NCBI RefSeq assembly: GCF_014649015.1
Contig: NZ_BMSF01000007.1
Coordinates: 124,001-188,000, forward strand
Direction of reading: 5' to 3'
Origin: Streptomyces narbonensis
GTDB lineage: Bacteria > Actinomycetota > Actinomycetes > Streptomycetales > Streptomycetaceae
Length of the DNA: 64,000 bases
The notes beneath the pieces are model-generated. The model did not search any database, was not told the origin of the DNA, and saw only the letters and a list, made by a program, of their open reading frames with translations. Positions 17,032-26,632 of this stretch are shown here, in pieces. Position numbers and translations under genes: made by a program. Position 1 is the first letter of the stretch. Each line of letters starts with the position of its first letter.

Positions 17032-18036
17032 TCAGGCCACGGCTCTGAGGATGTCCTCCCCGGCGAGCAGGGCGAGCAGCGACCGGCCGGTGTCCGTGAG
17101 CTGGTAGTACACCGAGCGTCCGACGCGGTGCCGGGTGACCACGCCGGCCTCCGAGAGCACCGACAGGTGCTCGGAGACGGTGCTGGGCGCGAGACCGAGC
17201 CGGTCGGCGAGCCCCGCCGTGGTCAGCGGTCCGCCCAGCTCGCGCAGGACCGCCGCGCGGCCCCGGCCGAGCATCAGCCCGAGCCGGTCCTCGGCGACGG
17301 GCTCGGCCTGTTCGCGCAGCGCGCCCGCGCCCCGGGCCTGGAAGCTGAGCGCGACCACCTCGGGGTCGTCCGTCGAGTACAGCCGGCAGCCCTCCGCGAA
17401 GACGAGCGGCACGAGGACGAGTCGCCGCTCCCCGGGCGCGTACTCGACGTCGATGTACTTGGTCAGTTCGAGCACGGGAGGGGCCCACCGCCCCCGCGTC
17501 TCCAGGCCCGCGAAGAGCGCGTCGACACCCTCGGTCGCGAACGTCCTGGCCCGGACGAGCACTTCGTCCTCGACGAGCCGGCGCATCGTCGGCCAGTACG
17601 GCTCGATGGCCCCCTCCCACCAGGCCGCGTACGCCTCGGCGAGCGCCGCGCAGGCCGCCTCCGGATCCTTCAGATACGGCTGTACGAAGGGCTCGTCGGC
17701 CATGCCCGGGTAGCAGACGTCCACCTGCTCGCGCACGAACGCGTGGTCGGTGGCCCGCAGCGCGTCGAGCTCCTCGCGGACGTGAACCGTGCCGAACGGT
17801 TGCGGCAGCAGGAAGTCGGAGACCTGGCCCCGCTCCGGGACGAACAGATCCCACAGCGGGCGCAGCCGGTCGTCCTCGCGCCACACCTCGCGCGCCTGCC
17901 CCACCCACTCCTGGTACGGCCAGGAAGGGTGTCGGTGCGGCAGCGCGAGGTGGGCCGCGCAGAACGCGTCCCGCAGCGGGCTGATCGCGATCCGGGTCGC
18001 CCCGAGCGAGGCCTCGTCGAGTTCGATCCGTATCAA
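17032..18036 (-). CDS. ArsR-family transcriptional regulator with large N-terminal domain
   Basis: A 334-residue regulator. The C-terminal 85 residues form an ArsR-type winged helix (GLADRLGLAPSTVSEHLSVLSEAG, then a GRSVYYQL wing). The first 240 residues form a domain of the kind attached to many actinobacterial ArsR-like proteins and may sense a ligand; no metal-binding cysteine pair of the classical ArsR site is seen in the helix-turn-helix. The TTG start overlaps the methyltransferase stop (TTGA) and is preceded by GGGGAG. It probably controls the adjacent ABC exporter through the 16993-17014 palindrome (inference from position). Confidence 0.85.
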   Translation of the reverse strand: MIRIELDEASLGATRIAISPLRDAFCAAHLALPHRHPSWPYQEWVGQAREVWREDDRLRPLWDLFVPERGQVSDFLLPQPFGTVHVREELDALRATDHAFVREQVDVCYPGMADEPFVQPYLKDPEAACAALAEAYAAWWEGAIEPYWPTMRRLVEDEVLVRARTFATEGVDALFAGLETRGRWAPPVLELTKYIDVEYAPGERRLVLVPLVFAEGCRLYSTDDPEVVALSFQARGAGALREQAEPVAEDRLGLMLGRGRAAVLRELGGPLTTAGLADRLGLAPSTVSEHLSVLSEAGVVTRHRVGRSVYYQLTDTGRSLLALLAGEDILRAVA

Positions 18037-19604
18037 GCGCCGCTCCCCTGGCCGACGGCCTCGCCGTCCTCGCCGACGGGCAGCAGGAAGCCCTCCTCGA
18101 CGAGCAGCCGGATCGCCTGCGGGGTGCGGTCCCGCAGTATGACCGGGTCCTCCCCCATCAGCTGCCCGATCGCGTCGAGGATGCGGCCGGCGCTGAGGGT
18201 GCCGTCGCAGACTCCGGCGAAGCCGGCGCCGACGTGGTCGACCTTGGTGGCGCGGCGCATGCCGCGGTTCTGCCGGAGCACGACGTGCTCGGGGTCCTCG
18301 GCGCCCGGCAGCCCGACCTGCTCCTGCATCACCTCGGGCGCGAGCGTGAAGCGGTCGGCGAGCAGCGCGGCGTCGTCGTGGCTCCGCAGGTAGTCCTGGC
18401 GCTCGAAGTGGGCGCGGATGGTGTCGCCGAGGGGCTGCTCGACGGGGTGCGGCCACTCCTCGATCAGGATCGAGGGCTCGGCGCGGCCGGCCTCCACCGC
18501 CGCGTTCCGCCGGATCGTGATCCAGCCGAAGCCGATCGCCCTGGTCTTGCGGGCCTCGAACTCGTCGAGCCAGCGCCCGTAGGCCAGCCGGTACTCCTCC
18601 GGGTCGCCCCGGTGGTCGCCGCTGTCCCGCAGCCAGAGCTCCGTGTACTGCGTGACGTCCTGGACCTCGCGCTGCACGACCCAGGCGTCACAGCCCCGCG
18701 GCACCCAGGACCGCAGCCGGTCCTGCCACTCCTCGCCCTCCACGTGCTGCCAGTTGGCGAGGAACTGGGCGTATCCGCCGTCGTTGAGCCGCTCGCCCGC
18801 CTGCTGCACGAGCGTGCGGCACAGGTCGTCGCCGCCCATCCCGCCGTCCCGGTAGGTGAGCGTGGCGCCGGGGGAGATGACGAACGGCGGGTTGGAGACG
18901 ATCAGGTCGTACGTGTCGCCGTCGACCGGCTCGAAGAGCGAGCCTTCGAGCAGCTCGGCCTCCCGGGCGCCGGAGAGGGCGAGGGTGAGCCGGGTGAAGT
19001 CCAGGGCGCGCCCGTTGAGATCGGTGGCGGTGACCAGCGTGGCGTGCTGGGCGGCGTGCAGCGCCTGGATGCCGGAGCCGGTGCCGAGGTCGAGCGCGGA
19101 GGACACCGGGGTGCGGACGGTGATCCCGGCGAGCGTGGTGGAGGCTCCGCCGACGCCGAGGACGACGCCCTCGGCCTTCTTCCCGATGCCCCCGGCGCCA
19201 CCGACCGCGCAGCCGAGGTCGGAGACGATGAACCAGTTCCCGCCGTCCTGGGCGCCGTCCGGGCCGCCGTACGGCCGGATGTCGACCGTGGCGAGCACGG
19301 CGTCGTCCTCGCGGACCACCCAGCCGTCGGCGAGGGCCTCGGCCAGCGGGAGCGCCGCGGCGGCCTTGGCATGGTCGACGGCCCGCTGGAGCAGGAAGAG
19401 CCGGACGAGGGTCTCCAGCGGCGAGTCGCCGCGGGTGGCACGCAGGGCGGGCACGGTCTCGCTGCGGGCGAGCGCCGCGTAGGCGGGGGCGCCGAGCAGG
19501 TCGAGCAGTCCGTCGGCGGTGTAGTCGGCGGCGAGCAGTGCCTCGCGCAGACGGTCGGCGTGCGCGGGCACCGGGAGGCGGGGGGGCAGGCTGGTCGTAC
19601 TCAC
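18033..19604 (-). CDS. SAM-dependent methyltransferase, HemK/RlmG-like
   Basis: A 523-residue protein with a class I methyltransferase fold in its middle: SAM-binding LDLGTGSGIQAL and the catalytic NPPF motif (VSNPPFVISPG), which is typical of N5-glutamine and of some rRNA/DNA amino-methyltransferases. An N-terminal helical domain and a C-terminal domain flank the core. Substrate is unknown. The chosen GTG (giving VSTTSLPP) is preceded by CACAAT and seven bases, which fits a leaderless start; an ATG nine bases upstream (19613) is possible. The stop overlaps the ArsR-type gene. Confidence 0.85.
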   Translation of the reverse strand: MSTTSLPPRLPVPAHADRLREALLAADYTADGLLDLLGAPAYAALARSETVPALRATRGDSPLETLVRLFLLQRAVDHAKAAAALPLAEALADGWVVREDDAVLATVDIRPYGGPDGAQDGGNWFIVSDLGCAVGGAGGIGKKAEGVVLGVGGASTTLAGITVRTPVSSALDLGTGSGIQALHAAQHATLVTATDLNGRALDFTRLTLALSGAREAELLEGSLFEPVDGDTYDLIVSNPPFVISPGATLTYRDGGMGGDDLCRTLVQQAGERLNDGGYAQFLANWQHVEGEEWQDRLRSWVPRGCDAWVVQREVQDVTQYTELWLRDSGDHRGDPEEYRLAYGRWLDEFEARKTRAIGFGWITIRRNAAVEAGRAEPSILIEEWPHPVEQPLGDTIRAHFERQDYLRSHDDAALLADRFTLAPEVMQEQVGLPGAEDPEHVVLRQNRGMRRATKVDHVGAGFAGVCDGTLSAGRILDAIGQLMGEDPVILRDRTPQAIRLLVEEGFLLPVGEDGEAVGQGSGA

Positions 19605-19857
19605 GGATCCCATTGTGACGGCCGCCACCGACATCCGGGCGGCCGACCCGGCCGCAGACCGACGGCAGACTGGCGGCAGGCGGCAGGCAGACGGCCGACA
19701 GCCGCTGCCACCACCGGGCCGCCACCACCGGGCCGAGGCCTGCGCCGGACCTACCCCGGGGCCTGCTCCGGGGCCTGCCCCCAGGGCCTGCAACGGGCGT
19801 GCTTGGGACCGGGTCCGGACCGCTCCGGACCCGCTCCGGACCCGCTCCGAGGGTGGT

Positions 19858-19925
19858 TTCCGGATCGGCTCCGGGGCTACTCCGAGGACGTGGTTCCGGA
19901 TCGGCTCCAGGCCTACTCCGAGGAC
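19858..19925. repeat. 32-bp direct duplication spanning lipoprotein stop
   Basis: Copies at 19858-19889 and 19894-19925 differ at two positions. The second includes the lipoprotein stop codon, so the first is a displaced copy of the gene's 3' end. Shorter CCGCTCCGGAC repeats precede it (about 19820-19850). The rest of 19605-19857 holds only low-complexity repeats; no gene seen. Confidence 0.8.
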
Positions 19926-20584
19926 TCCTCGCTGGGCTTGGCGGAGGTCGAGGGCTTCGCGGAGGTGGAGGCCTTGGCCGAGGCGGTCGCGCCGGACTGC
20001 GGCGAGGCCGTGGCCGATCCGGAGGTCTTCGGCGGGACCGAGGCCGTGGGCTTCTGGCAGCCCGGCTGCTTGGCCATCGCCTGGCCCAGCTCGCCCTCCT
20101 CCAGCTTGGCGAGCGCCGCCTGGTCCATCTTCTCGATCTTGGTCAGCCCGTCGGCGACGTCCTGGAGACCGTCCGCGAACTTCTGCTGGTTGGCCGGGTC
20201 GAGCGCGTCGACTTCCTTCTTGAGCCCCTCGTAGGCCACGGCGGTGGCGTTGAGCTCCTTGATCGCGTCCTGCTGGACCTTCTCGCCGTTCTCGACGGGT
20301 GGGGCGCCGGCGGCCTCTACGGCCTTGGCGAGCGCGCGGTCCGCGTCGGCGATGTCCTGGAACGCCTTCGAGTCCGCGGCCTGGATCTCCGCCGGCTTAC
20401 TGTCGGCGGCCGTCGAGATGATGATCTGGTGGGCGTTGGCCCGCTTCTGGATCTGAGGCTTCGCCTGGTCGCAGAACGCCTTCGCCCAGTCCTCCACCTT
20501 GTTGCCCTCGTCGTCGCTGCAACCGGACAGCACGAGCACCAGTACCGCACCGCCGGACAGCGCGGCCGCAAGCTTCTTGTTCAC
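19913..20584 (-). CDS. Secreted lipoprotein, helical
   Basis: A 223-residue predicted lipoprotein. The GTG start gives VNKKLAAALSGGAVLVLVLSGCSDD: charged n-region, hydrophobic core and a lipobox LSGC with the modified cysteine near residue 22. The mature part is rich in Ala, Lys, Asp and Gln and looks all-helical, ending in a Ser/Thr/Ala/Lys-rich tail (SAKASTSAKPSTSAKPSEES). A GGAAGGGA ribosome binding site precedes the start. No enzymatic motif is visible; function unknown. Confidence 0.8.
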   Translation of the reverse strand: MNKKLAAALSGGAVLVLVLSGCSDDEGNKVEDWAKAFCDQAKPQIQKRANAHQIIISTAADSKPAEIQAADSKAFQDIADADRALAKAVEAAGAPPVENGEKVQQDAIKELNATAVAYEGLKKEVDALDPANQQKFADGLQDVADGLTKIEKMDQAALAKLEEGELGQAMAKQPGCQKPTASVPPKTSGSATASPQSGATASAKASTSAKPSTSAKPSEESSE

Positions 20585-20651
20585 CGGATCGGTCCCTTCC
20601 AAGGCTCTCGGCCCCGGAACATACACGCCGAACGGGCTACTTCCACCTTTC

Positions 20652-20671
20652 GTGGGACGGATTCATCCCAC
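20652..20671. promoter_or_regulatory. Operator-like palindrome upstream of lipoprotein
   Basis: GTGGGA and TCCCAC arms enclose an 8-bp centre that is itself nearly symmetrical, 68 bases upstream of the lipoprotein GTG. It could be an operator or the end of hppA transcription. Confidence 0.35.
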
Positions 20672-20745
20672 ATTGCAGTCTTTTGAACCAAGGGAGAAGA
20701 CCCCTCGGACACCGCCCACGACCGGGAAATGAGACGGACGACACG

Positions 20746-23073
20746 TCAGGAGACGGCTACCGAACGCCGCTTGGAGAGCCGCACCGCGACGACCACGACG
20801 AGGACCGCGAGTCCGGCGACCACCGCCCTCACCCAGTCGCTCGCGTCCTCCCCGTATCCGAACTGCACGACGGCGGGGGCGATCAGCAGCGCGACGAGGT
20901 TCATGACCTTCAGGAGAGGGTTGATCGCCGGTCCCGCGGTGTCCTTGAAGGGGTCGCCGACCGTGTCCCCGATGACGGTCGCCGCGTGCGCGTCACTGCC
21001 CTTGCCGCCGTGGGTACCGTCCTCGACCAGCTTCTTCGCGTTGTCCCACGCACCACCGGAGTTGGAGAGGAAGACCGCCATCAGGGCGCCCGTGCCGATC
21101 GCCCCGGCGAGGTACGCGCCGAGCGGGCCGACGCCGAGCGCGAAGCCGACCGCGATCGGGGCCGTCACGGCGAGCAGCCCGGGCGTGGCGAGTTCGCGCA
21201 GCGCGTCCCTGGTGCAGATGTCGACGACCCGCCCGTACTCGGGCTTCTCGGTGTACGTCATGATCCCGGGGTGCTGGCGGAACTGCCGCCGCACCTCGTG
21301 GACCACCGAACCGGCCGACCGGGAGACCGCGTTGATCGCGAGCCCCGAGAAGAGGAAGACGACCGCCGCACCGAGGATCAGCCCGAAGAGGTTGTTGGGC
21401 TGCGAGATGTCCATCGAGAGCGTCAGGAGGTCGGCCGCCCCGCCGATCGCCTTGGCCCCGCCGGCCTCGGCGACGGCCGTCGCGATGGCGTCCCGGTACG
21501 AGCCGAAGAGCGCCGCGGCCGCCAGGACGGCGGTGGCGATGGCGATGCCCTTGGTGATGGCCTTCGTGGTGTTGCCCACGGCGTCGAGGTCGGTGAGGAC
21601 CTGCGCGCCAGCGCCCCGGACGTCCCCGGACATCTCCGCGATGCCCTGCGCGTTGTCGGAGACCGGGCCGAAGGTGTCCATGGCGACGATCACGCCGACC
21701 GTGGTGAGCAGGCCGGTCCCGGCGAGGGCGACCGCGAACAGCGCCAGCATGATCGAGGCGCCGCCGAGGAGGAACGCCCCGTAGACGGCCAGTCCGATCA
21801 GCAGGGCCGCGTAGACGGCGGACTCCAGGCCGAGGGCGACGCCCGCGAGGACGACGGTGGCGGGGCCGGTGAGCGAGGACCTGCCGATGTCCCGCACCGG
21901 CCGCCTGCCGGTCTCGGTGAAGTAGCCGGTGAGCTGCTGGATGAGGGCGGCGAGGACGATGCCGATGGCGACCGCGACGAGGGCGAGGACCCGCGGGTCG
22001 CCGTCGTGGCCGGGGATGCCGGGCTCGGTGACGCCTTCGAGCTCGGCGTACGAGGACGGCAGGTAGGTGAAGGCTGCGACGGCGACCAGCACGAGCGAGA
22101 CGGTCGCCGAGAGGAAGAAGCCCCGGTTGATCGCGCTCATCCCGCTGCGGTCGGCGCGCCGCGGGGCGACCGCGAAGATGCCGAGCACCGCCGTGACCAC
22201 GCCGATGGCCGGAACCATCAGCGGGAAGGCGAGGCCGTGGTCACCGAAGGCGGCCATGCCGAGGATGAGGGCCGCGACCAGCGTCACCGCGTACGACTCG
22301 AAGAGGTCGGCGGCCATGCCCGCGCAGTCGCCGACGTTGTCGCCCACGTTGTCGGCGATGGTGGCGGCGTTGCGCGCGTCGTCCTCGGGAATGCCCTGCT
22401 CGACCTTGCCGACCAGGTCGGCGCCGACGTCGGCGGCTTTGGTGAAGATGCCGCCGCCCACCCTCATGAACATCGCGATGAGCGCGGCGCCGAGCCCGAA
22501 ACCCTCCAGGACCTTCGGCGCGTCGGCGGCGTAGACGAGGACGACGCAAGAGGCTCCGAGCAGCCCGAGACCGACGGTGAACATGCCGACGACCCCGCCC
22601 GTGCGGAACGCGATCCGCATGGCCCGGTGCGCGACCTCGGTGAGGTCCTTCTCGGGTTCGCCCGGCCCGGGGGTGGCCTCCCTGGCCGCCGCGGCGACCC
22701 GCACGTTGGCCCGGACGGCGAGGCGCATGCCGACGTATCCGGTGGTCGCCGAGAACAGCGCCCCGACCAGGAAGAACAGGGACCGTCCGGCGCGCTGCGC
22801 CCAGTCGTCGGCGGGCAGCAGCATCAGCAGGAAGAACACGGCGACCGCGAAGACGGCGAGGGTACGCAGCTGCCGCGCGAGATAGGCGTTGGCGCCCTCC
22901 TGCACGGCGGCGGCGATCTCCTTCATCTTCTCGGTGCCCTCGCCGGCCCTGAGCACCTGGCGGACGAGGAGCTGGGCGACGACCAGCGCGCCGAGGGCGA
23001 CGGCCGCGACGACGACCACGATCGTCCGGTTCCCGCTCGTGAGCACCGCCGCGGCGAGCGAAGTGGGGTCCAT
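20746..23073 (-). CDS. hppA: Membrane-bound proton-translocating pyrophosphatase
   Basis: A 775-residue protein with about 16 membrane helices that couples hydrolysis of pyrophosphate to proton export. The substrate site shows DVGADLVGKVE and the acidic repeat DNVGDNVGDCAG. In the GNTTKA motif the residue that decides cation dependence is lysine, which marks the K+-independent subfamily. The ATG is preceded by TATGAT and eight bases without a clear ribosome binding site. It is transcribed alone. Confidence 0.97.
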   Translation of the reverse strand: MDPTSLAAAVLTSGNRTIVVVVAAVALGALVVAQLLVRQVLRAGEGTEKMKEIAAAVQEGANAYLARQLRTLAVFAVAVFFLLMLLPADDWAQRAGRSLFFLVGALFSATTGYVGMRLAVRANVRVAAAAREATPGPGEPEKDLTEVAHRAMRIAFRTGGVVGMFTVGLGLLGASCVVLVYAADAPKVLEGFGLGAALIAMFMRVGGGIFTKAADVGADLVGKVEQGIPEDDARNAATIADNVGDNVGDCAGMAADLFESYAVTLVAALILGMAAFGDHGLAFPLMVPAIGVVTAVLGIFAVAPRRADRSGMSAINRGFFLSATVSLVLVAVAAFTYLPSSYAELEGVTEPGIPGHDGDPRVLALVAVAIGIVLAALIQQLTGYFTETGRRPVRDIGRSSLTGPATVVLAGVALGLESAVYAALLIGLAVYGAFLLGGASIMLALFAVALAGTGLLTTVGVIVAMDTFGPVSDNAQGIAEMSGDVRGAGAQVLTDLDAVGNTTKAITKGIAIATAVLAAAALFGSYRDAIATAVAEAGGAKAIGGAADLLTLSMDISQPNNLFGLILGAAVVFLFSGLAINAVSRSAGSVVHEVRRQFRQHPGIMTYTEKPEYGRVVDICTRDALRELATPGLLAVTAPIAVGFALGVGPLGAYLAGAIGTGALMAVFLSNSGGAWDNAKKLVEDGTHGGKGSDAHAATVIGDTVGDPFKDTAGPAINPLLKVMNLVALLIAPAVVQFGYGEDASDWVRAVVAGLAVLVVVVAVRLSKRRSVAVS

Positions 23074-23081
23074 GGAGACGG

Positions 23082-23087
23082 ATCATA
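23082..23087 (-). promoter_or_regulatory. -10 element of hppA
   Basis: Minus-strand TATGAT, an excellent match to the -10 consensus, ends eight bases before the hppA ATG, so the mRNA would be leaderless or nearly so. Confidence 0.5.
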
Positions 23088-23183
23088 AGGAGAGGAACCG
23101 GCACAAACGGGGACCCCGCGGGGCCACCGCGCGGATGCACCAATCCGAGCGGGCCCATCGAGGCGGACCCGGGCCGGGAACGC

Positions 23184-23216
23184 AGAAGAGGCCCCGCACT
23201 GGGCGGGGCCTCTTCT
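23184..23216 (-). terminator. Terminator after the bldG operon
   Basis: A perfect 14-bp stem (AGAAGAGGCCCCGC and its complement) with a 5-nt loop lies between the anti-sigma gene and hppA. Confidence 0.75.
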
Positions 23217-23244
23217 CGTCGCTCTCGTGCCGCTCTGGGCGGGG

Positions 23245-23703
23245 TCAGGACAGGACGTCCGCCGGGCTGGTCGGCCAGCTCATGCGGATGGTGCCGCCGT
23301 CCTCGCCGGCGCTCACCTCGAAGTCGTCGACGAGCCCGCGGATCACCGCGAGACCCATCTCGTCCTCGCCGTCGGCGTCGTCGAAGTCGTCGGCCGGGGC
23401 CGAGGACCGCGCACCGGGCACACCGGCGGCATCCGCCGCCGCCACGCCCGCGCCCGGCACCTCGTCGCCGACCTCGATGGAGAAAGCCTTCTCCTCCTCG
23501 GTCAGCACGACCCTGATGGGGGTCGTGACGCCGTTGCTGCGATGCAGCCCGACCGCACGGGAACAGGCCTCGCCGACGGCGAGACGCACCTCGTCGAGGA
23601 CCGCCTCGTCCACTCCGGCCCTGCGGGCGACCGCGGCCGCCACCAGGCGGGCCGTACGGACGTGCTCGGGCTGAGCGCTGAATCGGAGTTCAACGGTGGC
23701 CAT
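23245..23703 (-). CDS. Anti-sigma factor ATP-binding protein (RsbW-like)
   Basis: A 152-residue GHKL-type ATP-binding protein of the RsbW/SpoIIAB class. The N box is EVRLAVGEACSRAV; the G-box region DEMGLAVIRGLVDD follows after an acidic insert (residues about 95-118). Such proteins sequester a sigma factor and phosphorylate their antagonist. It lies 14 bases downstream of bldG in the same operon, the arrangement known for S. coelicolor bldG and its downstream anti-sigma gene. Its likely partner is BldG; the sigma factor target is not shown here. Confidence 0.93.
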   Translation of the reverse strand: MATVELRFSAQPEHVRTARLVAAAVARRAGVDEAVLDEVRLAVGEACSRAVGLHRSNGVTTPIRVVLTEEEKAFSIEVGDEVPGAGVAAADAAGVPGARSSAPADDFDDADGEDEMGLAVIRGLVDDFEVSAGEDGGTIRMSWPTSPADVLS

Positions 23704-23717
23704 GCGATCCCCCTGGG

Positions 23718-24071
23718 TCAGTCGACCGCGTTGACGGCCTCGTCGACCGACTGGTGGATCGGGAACACCTTGGTGAGCCCCGTGATCCGGAAGATCTTCA
23801 GAATGCGCTCCTGGTTGCAGACCAGACGCAGCGAGCCCTCGTGCGCGCGGACGCGCTTCAGGCCGCCGACGAGCACACCGAGGCCGGTGGAGTCGAGGAA
23901 GTCCACGCCCTCCATGTCGACAACCAGGTGGTAGCTGCCGTCATTCACCAACTCGACCAACTGCTCGCGCAGCTTGGGCGCGGTATACACATCAATCTCG
24001 CCACCGACCTCGACGACCGTACGGTCACCACCAGCGCCGGACACATTGCGAGTCGACAGGGACAGGTCCAC
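23718..24071 (-). CDS. bldG: Anti-sigma factor antagonist BldG
   Basis: A 117-residue STAS-domain protein that I recognise as BldG, needed in Streptomyces for aerial growth and antibiotic production. The phosphorylation motif DFLDSTGLG places the predicted phospho-serine at residue 61. The GTG start is preceded by a strong GGAGG four bases away. It is first in the operon with the anti-sigma ATPase and is divergent from the helicase gene, with only 80 bases between the two outermost starts. Confidence 0.97.
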   Translation of the reverse strand: MDLSLSTRNVSGAGGDRTVVEVGGEIDVYTAPKLREQLVELVNDGSYHLVVDMEGVDFLDSTGLGVLVGGLKRVRAHEGSLRLVCNQERILKIFRITGLTKVFPIHQSVDEAVNAVD

Positions 24072-24151
24072 GGATCCTCCAGCACCTTGCTATCGGGCGA
24101 TCGCCCCCTCGGGCCTCCCGGGCGGAGCCAGGGAACTGATCGCCAGCCGCA

Positions 24152-26632
24152 ATGGCATTCAATCACTTACGAGCAGCCATGCACGACGCCTTGGAAGCAT
24201 TGTCCGTCCTGGCAGTGACACACTCGGTGCCGATGGCCAAGAATCAGCGCCCCCCTCGACCGGCCGGGGACACGGGCAGTCGCCCCTCCCCCGGCATGGT
24301 CCTCGACCGGCTCTCCGCAGGCGAGAGTCGGGCCGCGCGCATCACTCATATGGAGCACATGCCCGCCCGGGAGGGCCGTCATGCCGTCTGGCCGCACCTG
24401 ATCCGTCCCGAGGTGATCAGCGCGATCCAGGAAGCCGGGATCGAGCACCCCTGGGCTCATCAGGCCGAGGCCGCGGAGGCCGCCCTGAACGGCGATTCCG
24501 TGGTGATCGCCACAGGAACCGCCTCGGGCAAGTCGCTCGCCTACCTCGCCCCGGTCCTGACGACCCTCCTGGACGGCGCGGAGGCCCCCAACGGACGCGG
24601 GGCCACCGCCCTCTACCTCTCGCCCACGAAGGCCCTCGCCGCCGACCAGCGCCGCGCCGTACGGGAACTGGCCGCCCCGCTCGGCACCCGGATCCGCCCC
24701 GCCGTCTACGACGGCGACACGCCGGTCGAGGAGCGCGAGTGGGTCCGCCAGTACGCGAACTACGTGCTGACCAACCCCGACATGCTGCACCTGGGCATAC
24801 TTCCCTCCCACCCCAGGTGGTCCTCCTTCCTGCGCGCCCTGCGCTACGTCGTGATCGACGAGTGCCACACCTACCGAGGCGTCTTCGGCTCGCACGTCGC
24901 CCAGGTGCTGCGCCGCCTGCGCCGGATCTGCGCCCGGTACGGCTCCGATCCCGTCTTCCTCCTCGCCTCGGCCACCTCCGCCGAACCGGCCCTGGCCGCC
25001 GGCCGCCTCACCGGCCTGCCGGTCACCGAGATCTCCGATGACGCCTCCCCGCGCGGCGAACTGGTGTTCGCCCTGTGGGAGCCGCCGCTCACCGAGCTCC
25101 ACGGCGAGCGCGGCGCGCCCGTACGCCGCACCGCCACCGCCGAGACCGCCGACCTGCTGACCGACCTGACCCGGCAGGGCGTGCGCTCGGTCGCCTTCGT
25201 CCGCTCCCGGCGCGGCGCCGAACTGATCTCGGTGATCGCCCAGGAACGGCTCGCCGAGACCGACCGCGCCCTGGCCCGCCGGGTCGCCGCCTACCGGGGC
25301 GGCTACCTGCCCGAGGAGCGCCGCGCCCTGGAGCGGGCCCTGCATTCGGGCGAGCTCCTCGGCCTGGCCGCCACGACCGCCCTGGAGCTGGGCGTGGACG
25401 TCTCCGGCCTCGACGCCGTCGTGATCGCCGGCTACCCGGGCACCCGGGCCTCCCTGTGGCAGCAGGCGGGCCGCGCCGGCCGCTCGGGCGAGGGCGCCCT
25501 CGCGATCCTCGTCGCCCGGGACGACCCGCTGGACACCTTCCTGGTCCACCACCCGGAAGCGATCTTCGAGCAGCCCGTCGAATCGACCGTCCTCGACCCC
25601 GACAACCCCTACGTCCTCGCCCCCCACCTCTGCGCCGCCGCCGCGGAGCTCCCGCTGACGGACACGGACCTGACGCTCTTCGGCCCCGCCGCGCCCGGTC
25701 TGATGCCCCAGCTGGAGGGCGCCGGGCTGCTGCGCCGCCGCTCCACCGGCTGGTACTGGACCCGCCGCGAGCGGGCCGCCGACCTCACCGACATCCGGGG
25801 CGGCGGCGGCAGTCCCGTCCGGATCGTGGAGGCCGGCACCGGCCGCCTCCTCGGCACGGTCGACGAAGCCGCCTCCCACACCGCCGTCCACGAGGGCGCC
25901 GTCCACCTCCACCAGGGCCGCACCTACCTGGTGCGGGAGCTCGATCTGAAGGACTCCGTGGCATTCGTGGAGGAGGCCGTCCCGCCGTACTCCACCACCG
26001 CCCGCGACACCACCTCCGTCTCCGTCCTCGAGACCGACACCGAGATCCCCTGGGGAGCCGGCCGCCTCTGCTTCGGCTCCGTCGAGGTCACCAACCAGGT
26101 CGTCTCCTTCCTGCGCCGCCGTCTGATCACCGGCGAGGTCCTCGGCGAGTCCAAGCTCGACCTGCCACCCCGCACCCTGCGCACCCGGGCCGTGTGGTGG
26201 ACGGTCACCGAGGACCAGCTCGACGCCGCCCGGATCACCCCCGAGATCCTCGGGGGCGCCCTGCACGCCGCCGAGCACGCCTCCATCGGCATGCTGCCGC
26301 TCTTCGCCACCTGCGACCGCTGGGACATCGGCGGCGTCTCCGTCCCCCTCCATCCCGACACGCTGCTGCCGACGGTCTTCGTGTACGACGGCCATCCGGG
26401 TGGCGCGGGCTTCGCCGAGCGCGCCTTCCACACGGCCCGGGCCTGGCTGACCGCGACCCGCGAGGCCATCTCCTCCTGTGAGTGCGAGGCGGGCTGCCCC
26501 TCCTGCGTCCAGTCCCCGAAGTGCGGCAACGGCAACGATCCGCTGCACAAGCGCGGCGCGGTCCGCCTCCTCACGGAACTGCTGCGGGAGGCCCCGGAGC
26601 CGCCGCCCGCGGAGGCCCCGCCCGCGAGCTGA
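24152..26632 (+). CDS. DEAD/DEAH helicase with DUF1998 (MrfA-like)
   Basis: An 826-residue superfamily 2 helicase. The RecA1 domain has ATGTASGKS (Walker A) and VIDECHTY (DECH box); RecA2 ends with QQAGRAGRSG. The C-terminal DUF1998-like domain has a four-cysteine cluster (CECEAGCPSC, then CGNGND), as in MrfA, a helicase linked to repair of mitomycin damage. The family is equivalent to Rv3649. The first ATG (24152) would place a rare TTA codon at residue 6; ATGs at 24179 and 24233 remain possible, the last preceded by CACACT and eight bases (leaderless type). The 3' end overlaps the last gene of the Tad operon by 62 bp on the opposite strand. Confidence 0.92.
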   Translation: MAFNHLRAAMHDALEALSVLAVTHSVPMAKNQRPPRPAGDTGSRPSPGMVLDRLSAGESRAARITHMEHMPAREGRHAVWPHLIRPEVISAIQEAGIEHPWAHQAEAAEAALNGDSVVIATGTASGKSLAYLAPVLTTLLDGAEAPNGRGATALYLSPTKALAADQRRAVRELAAPLGTRIRPAVYDGDTPVEEREWVRQYANYVLTNPDMLHLGILPSHPRWSSFLRALRYVVIDECHTYRGVFGSHVAQVLRRLRRICARYGSDPVFLLASATSAEPALAAGRLTGLPVTEISDDASPRGELVFALWEPPLTELHGERGAPVRRTATAETADLLTDLTRQGVRSVAFVRSRRGAELISVIAQERLAETDRALARRVAAYRGGYLPEERRALERALHSGELLGLAATTALELGVDVSGLDAVVIAGYPGTRASLWQQAGRAGRSGEGALAILVARDDPLDTFLVHHPEAIFEQPVESTVLDPDNPYVLAPHLCAAAAELPLTDTDLTLFGPAAPGLMPQLEGAGLLRRRSTGWYWTRRERAADLTDIRGGGGSPVRIVEAGTGRLLGTVDEAASHTAVHEGAVHLHQGRTYLVRELDLKDSVAFVEEAVPPYSTTARDTTSVSVLETDTEIPWGAGRLCFGSVEVTNQVVSFLRRRLITGEVLGESKLDLPPRTLRTRAVWWTVTEDQLDAARITPEILGGALHAAEHASIGMLPLFATCDRWDIGGVSVPLHPDTLLPTVFVYDGHPGGAGFAERAFHTARAWLTATREAISSCECEAGCPSCVQSPKCGNGNDPLHKRGAVRLLTELLREAPEPPPAEAPPAS

